This document shows, one piece after another, positions 1 through 7,475 of a DNA stretch of 10,857 bases (the first letter of the stretch is position 1; each line of letters opens with the position of its first letter). The position numbers and the translations under genes are program-made. The notes under the pieces were generated by a model. It was given only the letters and a program-made list of their open reading frames with translations, had not been told where the DNA came from and ran no database searches. The DNA is from Willaertia magna (Eukaryota; Heterolobosea; Eutetramitea; Acrasida; Naegleriidae): the NCBI GenBank assembly GCA_902984215.1, contig CADWAF010001225.1, forward strand, positions 1 to 10,857, written 5' to 3'.

Positions 1-247
1 TACTAAATTTATATCTCCACCCATCGTTTATGCGCCATGTAGCAGTTGACTAATAATGTAAACAAGTTGACCAGCAGCATCGTGTATCTGCAAGGAATAA
101 TATCAAAATAATACATTTTAGTGTATTGGCTATAGACTAGTGGGAATATTCTGTTAATGAGTGCACAACTAAAACTAGATTTAATACCATTTAAAATTAA
201 AGAGTAGCGTCGTTGTGCCTGTAAATAAAACAAGTATTATTGCAATA

Positions 248-253
248 TTTATT
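248..253 (-). terminator. Possible polyadenylation signal, left 103-aa gene
   Basis: The complement of TTTATT gives AATAAA, about 340 bases downstream of the minus-strand stop. The same signal occurs in the right arm, inside a conserved block. The distance is long for a 3' UTR in a compact genome, so this is tentative. Confidence 0.25.
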
Positions 254-371
254 TTTACAAGAATTAATAAATTAATTAAACAATTAATCGATGGAGGAAC
301 ATATGAGTTTCAAACATCAAAAAATTCATAAAACCAAGCATTGTTATTTTGCTGTCATTGTCTTCTTCAGT

Positions 372-514
372 GTGTTAATGTTGTGCCCTAAAAGTAACTG
401 ATTGCAACAAACACTAAAGAAATGATTTCATTTTGTATTCTTATCGCAATGATGAATAAATAATTTGGTTGTCCATTGTAATATTTATATCAAGTGTTAA
501 TGTTGTGCCCTAAA
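372..514. repeat. 21-bp direct repeat pair in the left arm
   Basis: Bases 372-392 and 494-514 are identical over 21 bases (core GTGTTAATGTTGTGCCC, then TAAA), with 101 bases between them. The right arm has no copy of this motif at the matching place, where the arms diverge (left about 369-545, right about 7303-7357). This marks a local duplication or insertion in the left arm, or loss in the right arm. Confidence 0.8.
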
Positions 515-593
515 CCGACTTTGTACCCAAAAGAACTATACTTATAATCGACTGTTAAGGATAATTAACAATAACCTTGGAAAAGTTAAGAAT

Positions 594-905
594 TTAAGGA
601 AATTTAAATTCAGCTAACTTTTCTCTCAATAATTCAATTTCATTTCTATCAAACAATCTATTTCGTTCAATTGTTATTAATTTTCTATTTATTTCACAAT
701 TATTTTCTTGTGTAAATGTTTTTATATTTGTTGTGAAACTATTAAACAGTTCTTGACATTTGCATTCACAGCAATAATCTTTTGATTTTTCAACTTTTCT
801 TTCAAGAAAATCTCTAATTGTTAAAGTAACAAATGCTGCACTGACAAGTATTGTAACAATTGCTAAATCTCGCCAAATGTATTCTGTGGAAAGAAAGTGA
901 AACAT
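594..905 (-). CDS. Small single-pass membrane protein, left copy (103 aa, function unknown)
   Basis: I do not recognise this family. The ATG is at 903-905 and the stop at 594-596. Residues 1-11 are short and mixed, residues about 12-30 form a hydrophobic helix (LAIVTILVSAAFVTLTI) that should act as a membrane anchor, and a charged segment follows (RDFLERKVEKSKD). Next comes a cysteine cluster (C45, C46, C48, C50), then a mostly helical charged tail ending KLAEFKFP. The paralogue at 6941-7252 has the same length with no indels and 12 residue differences (about 88% identity), so this is probably a real gene. Roughly half of the changed codons are synonymous, which fits purifying selection. The right copy has Ser in place of C50. 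Topology, metal binding and partners are unknown. Confidence 0.72.
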   Translation of the reverse strand: MFHFLSTEYIWRDLAIVTILVSAAFVTLTIRDFLERKVEKSKDYCCECKCQELFNSFTTNIKTFTQENNCEINRKLITIERNRLFDRNEIELLREKLAEFKFP

Positions 906-995
906 TAACTGTTGAAAGGAGGTTGAGTGGTTTAGTAGACTTGTTTTTTTTGTCTTACCATTTTAGTTGTGCGAGGGGAAATAAACAACTTTGAA

Positions 996-1011
996 TTCAT
1001 TTGCGAATGAA
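996..1011. promoter_or_regulatory. Conserved palindrome upstream of the left 103-aa gene
   Basis: TTCATTTGCGAATGAA is a near-perfect palindrome (6-base half-sites around a 4-base centre), ending about 90 bases upstream of the ATG at 905. The right-arm copy has the same element as its reverse complement at a matching distance. Position and conservation suggest a protein-binding or promoter element, but the surrounding repeat is also conserved, so the role is an inference. Confidence 0.35.
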
Positions 1012-1228
1012 CAGTGACTTGTTTTACTATTAAATTATTTGGATAAGGATATTATGCGTGTAAAAATTATTAAGATTCATTTAGAACGTTTTAAAATGGA
1101 AAAAACGTTAAATTGTAAATCATATCGGTCATTCAAGTACCAACAATTCGATAATGGGATTTAATACAGTGCATGTGCTTCACTTTGGCTTGGGAATGGC
1201 ACTTTAAAATTAATTTTAGAAATGTATA

Positions 1229-1750
1229 TATGATTTCCTTTGGCTTTCTCATTATTTTAATCTCATTCATATTACTGTAAATACTTTTTTAAAAATTGAG
1301 TAACAACGTTTTTCTCTTGAGTTGAGTGCTTTTAATTTTTACTCGCTGCCCTATTTGAGGTTTGTTTTTGCAATCTTTGGCAACTGTTTCATTGTTAATT
1401 GAGTAATGTAACGGTAATAGTAATAATAATAATTAAGTGCTGTCAATGGTAAATTATAACGTCATTCCTTTTTTACAACCGTACTGTTTTTACCATCCTT
1501 GTACTTCAACGTTTAAATTTCTCATCAGTAATACTTCTAAATATTTGTCAATACTTTTCAGTTCATCAGAAACAGCTCAACAACTTTTCGCCATCATCTT
1601 CCCTCAAAGTATAAAACAAACAAATATTCCTGCACCTGGGGGGTTGCAAGCAACATGAAGCGACAGCCACAAGCCATTAAAAAAAAGACACTAACGAGTA
1701 GAAGCAATTACATCGACAGATGATAACTTCTCTTTTTCATTACTCAAAAA
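1229..1750 (+). promoter_or_regulatory. Intergenic and 5' leader region of the kinase-lobe gene
   Basis: I see no convincing gene here. The stretch contains a short TAA-type microsatellite (about 1415-1433) and an open stretch near 1437-1658 that begins with GTG rather than ATG and has no recognisable domain. Just before the main ATG at 1751 are two short upstream ORFs: 1655-1723 (22 codons plus stop) and 1720-1764 (14 codons plus stop). The second starts inside the end of the first and overlaps the main start. If the transcript begins upstream of 1655, these could lower translation. No clear TATA box was picked out. Confidence 0.4.
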
Positions 1751-4673
1751 ATGGTAAACAATGAACAACCACCCTCACCGATAAAACAACGTGAAACAAC
1801 ATCATCAAATAATAACAATAATACACGACAACAACCATTATCAACACCCAACAATAATAATAATAAATCCTACCATAATCATAGTAATAGTGGTCACCAT
1901 CGTCATGACTCAATGCCAAAAATTCAACAACGTAGAGGTCAATATTATTCTCATGAACAATACAAAATTGAAATGAATGATACTTCTATAAAAATTATTG
2001 AAAAACAAACGTCAATAGAGGTAGAAGAATATTCGGAATTAAAACCTTTAGGTAGAGGAGGTCAAGCAACAGTTTTTTCTGCTTTAGAGAAAACTACGGA
2101 AGAAAGAGTTGCTTTAAAAATTATTAATTCTGGAGGAAATTCAGCTCAAATGTGGAATGAGGTAAGTTTATATTCATTCTATACCAATTTTAAAATTAAT
2201 TATTCGGAATATGATCTGTTTCTTTATTGATCAAAATTATCTTCTTCTTTTTACTTGCTATTCATCCTTTATTCCTTATGCTTCATAAATCCGCTCTTTA
2301 CTTTCATCTTCCTTGTTAACCTTCATCATTAAACCTTTCCTTCTCACCTCTAATAACTACCCACTTCTAACTAAACTAACCTTTCACATGAACAAACCTT
2401 TCCATCTAAACCTAACCCAACAATCAAACCTAATCAAACCTAACCAACCTAACAAACCTAACCAACCTTCAACCCAATCCGAAACCTTTTTTTTCTATTA
2501 ACATGTTTCCCTACAATTTTTTTGGCGCTAAAAAACCAAACTACAAAAAAAAAAAATGTAAAAATCTAACTATCATTAATAATAATTATAGTTCAATAAT
2601 TTACGAGTTTTAAAACATCCTTCCATCGTTCCCGTTTGGAAACTTTTTGAAACCAAAAATATTTTAAGTAATAACATTATTGTAACAATGCCAGTTTATC
2701 ATCATGGAGATCATGTTACCACAACTCATCCATTAAATTACAATAATAATAATTCAAATACCAGTTCCAATACCAATTCAAGTAATGGTTCAAATAATAA
2801 TAACAATGTGAACAGTAGTAACAATAACAATAATAATAATAAAACGAATAATAGAAGATCCTTTTTTTGGGGAAGTAGTAGTAGCAATAGCAGTAATAGC
2901 GGTAATAATAGTGATAAAAAGAAGAATTTTAGATTATCTTTTGCTAATTTTACAAAAGATGATTCAAAAATTAATTATAATAACAATAATAATAATGCTA
3001 CTGATAATGAAATTTCATCACTAAATAATTATACACTACCACCACATGCTGTACACCACAATAATAATAATAACACTAACAATAATATCCTTTCATCCAC
3101 CACTTCGTCCTTCATTACCACATCAACTGCATCCACTTTATCATTTAATAACAACAATAACAATAACAACAATAATAATAACAATCCAATTAGAAAATCA
3201 TCTTTTGCTGGATTTAATAATTTTACACCATCAAGTACAATCATGATGAATAACTATAAAAATCAACCAAATAATAGAACTAGTATTGGTATCTTTCGTG
3301 CACATCAATCTAGTTATTCAAAACTATTTCGTGGTGATTCAAAAAAGAGAGAAAAAGAACAACAATTAAAATGGAAGAAAATTTTAACAATACAAACTAG
3401 TTTTTCAACAATGAAAATTGTTACTTGGATTTTAGAAGAAGAAATGAATATTTATAATAATATAAATGGTAATAATAATTATAAAAAGGTAGATTATACA
3501 TATTTAAAATTATTTGTAAATTATTTTTTAAGTTTTTTTGAATTTGAACAATCAGATAATACAATGATTAGTTTATTAAATTTATTAGGAATATTTATTA
3601 AACAATATAAGATTTATAATTATACATTAATGAGAGAAGAAATTATTAAAAAAGTAATTGATTTAGAATTAAAAACTCCATTTGAACATGTTAGAAAATT
3701 AGCTAATCACTTTAGTAAATGGATAAGAACATTACAACAATCAAATAATAATTTAAATAATTTAAATAATGGTAGTTCTTTATTGTCACAATCAATGAAT
3801 AATTTATCTTCTTCTAATAATGGTACGATAATGACACAGAATAGTAGTAGTACTACTGGAAATAGTGGTGTGAATAGTGGTATAAATAGTGTTGTTGGTG
3901 TTGGTGATACAAATAGAGATAGTATAAGTAGTGCTGGAGGAGGGGATAGTAGTAGTGGTACAAGTGTTGGAAGTTCAAGTAATAATAATCATACTTTATT
4001 AAGAATGAATAGTATGTTAAGTAAATTTAATAATTTATCTGAAATGAATCAAGAGAGTAGTAATAATCAAAATAATAGAAATAGTGGAAATATTTCACCA
4101 ACTACTTCAATAGTGACTACTTCAACAACTACGACAACAACACCTACAAATAGTAGTTCAATCATTTCACCAACTGCTACGATACCTTCACCTACACCAT
4201 TGGTTAGACATAAGAGTTTTAGTAATTCAATGACTAATGTTGTTGCTCCAAATAGTAATAATTTATTAATGGAAAATAATCAACAAGCAACAACAACATC
4301 AACAACTACAACAACAACTAATACAAATCATCATCAACGTCATAGTACTGATTTATATTTAAATAAAAAGTTTGATGGTACATTAAATATTAGTGAATTA
4401 TTATGGAATATTAAAATTAGATATAAAGAGAAACAATATGTAGAACAATTAAAATTATGGTTAAATAGTCAACAACCAGATGTAATAACTGCAGTTGAAT
4501 TTTTAGAGAAAGAATTTGTTAAATACATGTATCCAGATGATTATATTGTTACTAATAAGGTTACTACTGAAAATGCAGATGAAAATGTGGATGGAGAAGA
4601 TGTTGAAAGTGTAAATACAGAGGATGAAGACGATAATGAACAAATATCTTTATTTGAGGCATTAAGAATGTAG
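1751..4673 (+). CDS. Kinase N-lobe protein with Asn-rich regions, join(1751..2161, 2592..4673), 830 aa
   Basis: Exon 1 (137 codons) starts at ATG 1751 with an Asn/His-rich leader and then enters a protein kinase fold: glycine loop LGRGGQATVF (residues 100-109), VALK with lysine 123, and helix-C glutamate 137. Removing intron 2162-2591 joins WNE to FNNLRVLKHPSIVPVWKLFE. The Glu-to-HPxIV spacing of nine residues is the same as in typical kinases. Strand 5 and the hinge follow (IIVTMPVYHHGDH, about 167-178). After about residue 185 the catalytic lobe is absent: no HRD or DFG. Asn and Ser tracts follow, with a helical domain at about 395-519 that resembles a TFIIS N-terminal domain, then Ser/Thr/Asn linkers, a helical stretch at about 731-790 and an acidic tail. 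It ends in tandem TAG codons. It probably cannot phosphorylate and may be a pseudokinase-like scaffold or a degraded kinase gene. Confidence 0.75.
2162..2591 (+). other. Spliceosomal intron, phase 0 (430 bases)
   Basis: The donor is GAG|GTAAGT at 2161/2162 and the acceptor is TTATAG|TTC at 2591/2592. An in-frame TAG ends exactly at 2591, so the downstream frame is only open from this acceptor. Splicing restores the helix C to strand 4 segment of a kinase with correct residue spacing, which is strong support. The intron is pyrimidine-rich on the plus strand and includes a degenerate CCTAA-containing repeat (about 2406-2465). Confidence 0.85.
2406..2465. repeat. Degenerate CCTAA-type repeat inside the intron
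   Basis: CCTAA occurs at 2411, 2429, 2439, 2448 and 2457, spaced 18, 10, 9 and 9 bases, in a context like AAACCTAACC. The array is irregular and guanine-free on this strand. It resembles a decayed telomere-like or satellite repeat, but it could also be chance in a C/A-rich intron. Confidence 0.5.
3147..3185 (+). repeat. AAT/AAC triplet tract coding for 13 Asn
   Basis: This is the longest of several asparagine runs in exon 2; others lie near 2740-2760, 2795-2845, 2978-2996 and 3059-3085. The mix of AAT and AAC makes it a protein-level homopolymer more than a pure microsatellite. Such runs often vary in length between strains. Confidence 0.85.
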
Positions 4674-4793
4674 TAGTAATCAATCTTCATCTTTACAATT
4701 TTTGTTTTTTGAGTGTAACATTACAATTTTAAGGTATTATATTTCAATAAATAATTTTTTAAATAATTTTTAGCGTACGTAATTTGTGCCGTA
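4674..4793. terminator. Convergent 3' ends, with AATAAA at 4746-4751
   Basis: Only 120 bases separate the stop of the plus-strand kinase-lobe gene from the stop of the minus-strand coiled-coil gene. AATAAA at 4746-4751, 73 bases after the plus-strand stop, is a plausible polyadenylation signal. No clean minus-strand signal was seen inside the gap, so that transcript probably overlaps the opposite gene's 3' end. Confidence 0.5.
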
Positions 4794-6302
4794 TTAACGG
4801 TTGGTGCTTTCAATTACTCGTTTCAGTTGGTCAAATAAAAACTTTCTCTCCTCTCCTAGTATTTGTTTAATATTTTGTAAAGTTATTGGAACAGATTGAT
4901 CTCCACTGTTTAATTTTCTTATATTCCCTGTGAATTCCTTAAACTCTTCAGGCAGCAGAGATTTTTTAGTAATTCCATAAAGTTGTTCAGCTGTCATGTT
5001 GCTGTATGTTTGTTCTTCTTTAGGTGGTGGATTTGTTGACTCTGAGATTAATATTTCCTTAATTTCTTGGTGTATCTTCTTTTTGGATGGAGTATCGACC
5101 TCCCTATTTCCTTTCTTTGCCGAAGACAATTTCCTATAAGTATCCAATGTTTCTGTCATTAATTCCTCTACCCTCTTTTCTTCACCTTTGGTTGAGGGAG
5201 AAAATGTCACTGTTTTATTTGTGTTTGTGACATTGTTACCTGTTGACAAAATACTAGAATTGTCCTTCAATGCAGACGATCTAACATTCTTGTTATTAGA
5301 ACTACTACCATTAGACAACACACTTCTACTCCTCCTTGGCGTTTTAAAATTATCATTCTCTTGGTAAGATGTCAAAATTGGATTACTTTCCATTACTGTA
5401 CTTTTCTTTGTAAACGAGTTAGTAAATTCCTCTTCCTTCCCTAATAAACTGTTATTTTTGACATTAAAACCCCAAGCGTTGTCACTATTCCCCACAATAT
5501 CTACGTTTCTGCTCCCATCAAACCTATGGCTGTTCTTATTATTAAGGTTATTATGTGGTGAAGAAATTAACTTCATTTCCTGAACTTTTAATTTCTCTTT
5601 AGAATTTGGACTAACCATATGTACAATAGATTGTTTAAATTTAACTAATTCATCAAAATCCTTTTTTAAATCATAATATTTTCTATAAGCTTGAGTTTTT
5701 TGTTCTTCAGTTTCTTTAACTTTCTTTTCTAAATCTTCAATTCTACTTGTTGATGTTTTTAATCGATATTCTAAAAGATTTACTTGTTTTTGACTTTCTT
5801 TAAATTGATGTTTATATTCTAAAAGTTCTTCCTTAATTGTTTTTTGTTCTTCTTGATAAACTTGTTTCATTAAGATTAAAACTTCATCAAAATTTAATTT
5901 TTTAGCATTTCCTAACTGAACTTTATCCTTGTTGTTGGAATAAACGCCATTGTTGTTACTTTCTATAGATGAGGCTAAGGAAGAGGGAAGGCTGGAAGGT
6001 CTTGTTGAATAAGTACTGCTAGTAAAATTGTTACTTGCTGTTATTAAGGAAGATGTATTGTTATTATTATTAGGCTCTGTTAGTGAGATCGATTGTTTTT
6101 CAAAACTAATTTTCGGAGATAAATTGTTTTTATTAGTAATTGTATTTTCATTATTGTTGTAAAGGGTAGATTTAATCAATGTAGGACTCTTTTTAAAAGA
6201 AGAAGATGATGATTGCATTCCAACTCTTAAAGAAGCTGCTGTTGAAAAGTTCGGAGAGGCTGAAGGGAAAGGAAAGGCTTGATGATGATTTATTTCATTC
6301 AT
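4794..6302 (-). CDS. Coiled-coil protein with At4g15545/NAIP-like C-terminus (502 aa)
   Basis: The first in-frame ATG is at 6300-6302 (MNEINHHQ). The frame stays open to 6344, but only a TTG lies there, so I take the ATG. Residues 1-135 are Ser/Asn-rich and probably disordered. Residues about 136-231 form a Lys/Glu-rich coiled coil, and the middle is again Ser/Asn-rich. The last 67 residues (436-502) form a compact module with SLLPEEFKEFTGNIRKLNSG then TLQNIKQILGEERKFLFDQL. From memory of the plant At4g15545 family (NAI2-interacting proteins of Arabidopsis ER bodies), the same order occurs there: an L-x2-E-x-F-x2-F segment, NIKxLN, then a TL...IFG...LY helix pair after a coiled coil. The link is an inference; a generic coiled-coil scaffold is the fallback. 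Confidence 0.68.
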   Translation of the reverse strand: MNEINHHQAFPFPSASPNFSTAASLRVGMQSSSSSFKKSPTLIKSTLYNNNENTITNKNNLSPKISFEKQSISLTEPNNNNNTSSLITASNNFTSSTYSTRPSSLPSSLASSIESNNNGVYSNNKDKVQLGNAKKLNFDEVLILMKQVYQEEQKTIKEELLEYKHQFKESQKQVNLLEYRLKTSTSRIEDLEKKVKETEEQKTQAYRKYYDLKKDFDELVKFKQSIVHMVSPNSKEKLKVQEMKLISSPHNNLNNKNSHRFDGSRNVDIVGNSDNAWGFNVKNNSLLGKEEEFTNSFTKKSTVMESNPILTSYQENDNFKTPRRSRSVLSNGSSSNNKNVRSSALKDNSSILSTGNNVTNTNKTVTFSPSTKGEEKRVEELMTETLDTYRKLSSAKKGNREVDTPSKKKIHQEIKEILISESTNPPPKEEQTYSNMTAEQLYGITKKSLLPEEFKEFTGNIRKLNSGDQSVPITLQNIKQILGEERKFLFDQLKRVIESTNR

Positions 6303-6607
6303 AACAATGGCTGACAAAACGGAACTGTAAGGCTGGTGACCCAATCCCTTTTTTTTTTTTGTATTTTACATTCCCGCCTAAACTAACTACTCTGTTTTAA
6401 AAAAATTACTTTTTAAACTGTATAGCCTTGTTGAAAAAACTTATTCATCGAATACATGAAACAATAAGAAGAATAAGATGTTTCTTGTTTTTTATTGCAA
6501 AGCAGTATACTTACTGCTGTTTAGTATTTTGAGTTGTCAGAATGTTAAATAAGCTTTCAACGGTAATTGTGACAAAGCCAAGTATTGGAGCATTCTCCTC
6601 GCACAAA
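6303..6607. promoter_or_regulatory. Upstream region of the coiled-coil gene
   Basis: No gene is seen here. A T-run of about 12 bases (6349-6360, an A-run in the minus-strand leader) lies about 50 bases upstream of the ATG. A perfect 7-bp stem with a 4-base loop sits at 6501-6518 (AGCAGTA...TACTGCT). The region ends with CCTCGCACA (6597-6605) at the inner edge of the right repeat arm. Confidence 0.4.
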
Positions 6608-6825
6608 CACTATATTTCTTAAAATTAAAGTGCCATTCTTAATTCAAAGTGAAGCACAACATGCACCGTATTAAATCCCATTATTGAATGGTTGGTACTT
6701 GAATGACCGATATGATTTAACAATTTAAAGTTTTTTCCATTTTAAAACGTTCTTTAAGCATCTTAATTATTTTTACACGCATAATATCCTTATCCAAATA
6801 ATTTAAATAGTAAATCAAGTCACTG

Positions 6826-6841
6826 TTCATTCGCAAATGAA
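6826..6841. promoter_or_regulatory. Conserved palindrome upstream of the right 103-aa gene
   Basis: TTCATTCGCAAATGAA is the right-arm counterpart of 996-1011, ending about 100 bases upstream of the ATG at 6941. A degraded version (AATTCATTCAAG near 7815) precedes the truncated third copy. A transcription-factor site is the simplest guess. Confidence 0.35.
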
Positions 6842-6940
6842 TTCAAAGTTGTTTATTCCCCCTCGCATAAACTAAAATGGCAAGACAAAAAAAACAAGTC
6901 AACCAAACCATTCAACTCGATATCAACAATTAACACAAAA

Positions 6941-7252
6941 ATGCTTCACTTTCTTTCCACAGAATACATTTGGCGAGATTTAGCAATTGTTACAATACTT
7001 GTTAGTACTGCCTTTGTTGCTTTAACAATTAGAGATTTCCTCGAAAGAAATGTTGAAAAATCAAAAGATAATTGTTGTGAATGCAAAAGTCAAGAACTGT
7101 GTAATAGTTTCACAACAAATATAAAAACCTTTACTGAAGAGAATAATTGTGAAATTAATAGAAAAATGATTGCAATTGAAAGAAATAGATTGTTTGATAG
7201 AAATGAAATTGAACAATTGAAAGAAAAGTTAGCAGAATTTAAATTTCCTTAA
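6941..7252 (+). CDS. Small single-pass membrane protein, right copy (103 aa, function unknown)
   Basis: Paralogue of the minus-strand gene at 594-905, carried on the other arm of the inverted repeat. It starts at ATG 6941, preceded by A-rich sequence (ACACAAAA), and ends at TAA 7250-7252. The N-terminal 21 codons are almost unchanged between copies and cover the start of the hydrophobic helix (residues about 12-30). The cysteine cluster here is C45, C46, C48 with S50, plus C54 and the shared C70. The tail is rich in Lys, Glu, Arg and Asn and is probably helical. It is divergently arranged with the coiled-coil gene (start 6302), with 638 bases between the two ATGs. No catalytic motif is visible. 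A membrane-anchored adaptor or a protein encoded by a mobile element is possible, but nothing in the sequence decides this. Confidence 0.72.
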   Translation: MLHFLSTEYIWRDLAIVTILVSTAFVALTIRDFLERNVEKSKDNCCECKSQELCNSFTTNIKTFTEENNCEINRKMIAIERNRLFDRNEIEQLKEKLAEFKFP

Positions 7253-7469
7253 ATTTTTAATTTTTCTAAGATTATTTGAATTAATTATCCTTAACAGTCG
7301 ATTATAAATGTAGTAGATTATAAAACATATTACAAACAAGTTGTAACCTTGTTGCAGAAGATGACCATAGCAAAATTACAATGCTTGGTTTTATGAATTT
7401 TTTGATGTTTGAATCTGATATGTTCCTCAATCAATTAATTGTTTAATTAATTTATTAATTCTTGTAAAA

Positions 7470-7475
7470 AATAAA
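7470..7475 (+). terminator. Possible polyadenylation signal, right 103-aa gene
   Basis: AATAAA lies about 218 bases after the TAA at 7250-7252, within a block shared with the left arm. A closer signal is not obvious. Confidence 0.28.

Larger units (their letters stand above)
1..1228. repeat. Left arm of a large inverted repeat
   Basis: This segment is the reverse complement, with scattered substitutions and indels, of about 6608-7748. Landmarks shared by both arms in mirror order are the outer end (TACTAAATTTATATCTCCAC at base 1, mirrored at 7729-7748), the 103-residue ORF, a palindrome about 90 bases upstream of that ORF, and the block ATCATATCGGTCATTCAAGT near 1120 (mirrored near 6700). 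Similarity fades at about 1228, just after the mirrored GGCACTTTA block. The arm starts at the window edge, so its true outer limit is unknown. It is longer than the right arm mainly because of extra sequence around 370-545. The inner boundary is approximate because it was aligned by eye. Confidence 0.9.

Noticed and set aside
9..233. 74-codon minus-strand open stretch as a gene
   Set aside because: It begins with TTG, not ATG, and its right-arm counterpart is interrupted by an insertion and a stop. Only the terminal part is kept as a low-interest finding.
1437..1658. 73-codon plus-strand open stretch upstream of the kinase-lobe gene
   Set aside because: It begins with GTG, has no recognisable domain, and composition is like the surrounding intergenic DNA.
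2313..2501. 62-codon plus-strand open stretch
   Set aside because: It lies wholly inside the intron 2162-2591 and its residues reflect the C/A-rich repeat.
3029..3244. Leu-rich antisense frame that looks like a membrane helix
   Set aside because: It is the reverse reading of the AAT/AAC tract, which gives poly-Leu by composition.
2688..4673. A separate gene starting at ATG 2688
   Set aside because: The frame is open upstream to 2592 and encodes kinase strands 4 and 5 that continue exon 1 with correct spacing, so ATG 2688 is an internal methionine.
6303..6344. N-terminal extension of the coiled-coil protein
   Set aside because: The extension would need a TTG start; the first ATG is at 6302 and the nearest upstream ATG is followed at once by a stop.
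6501..6518. Hairpin as a structured RNA or terminator
   Set aside because: A single 7-bp stem in an AT-rich intergenic region of a eukaryote is not enough to call an RNA gene or terminator.
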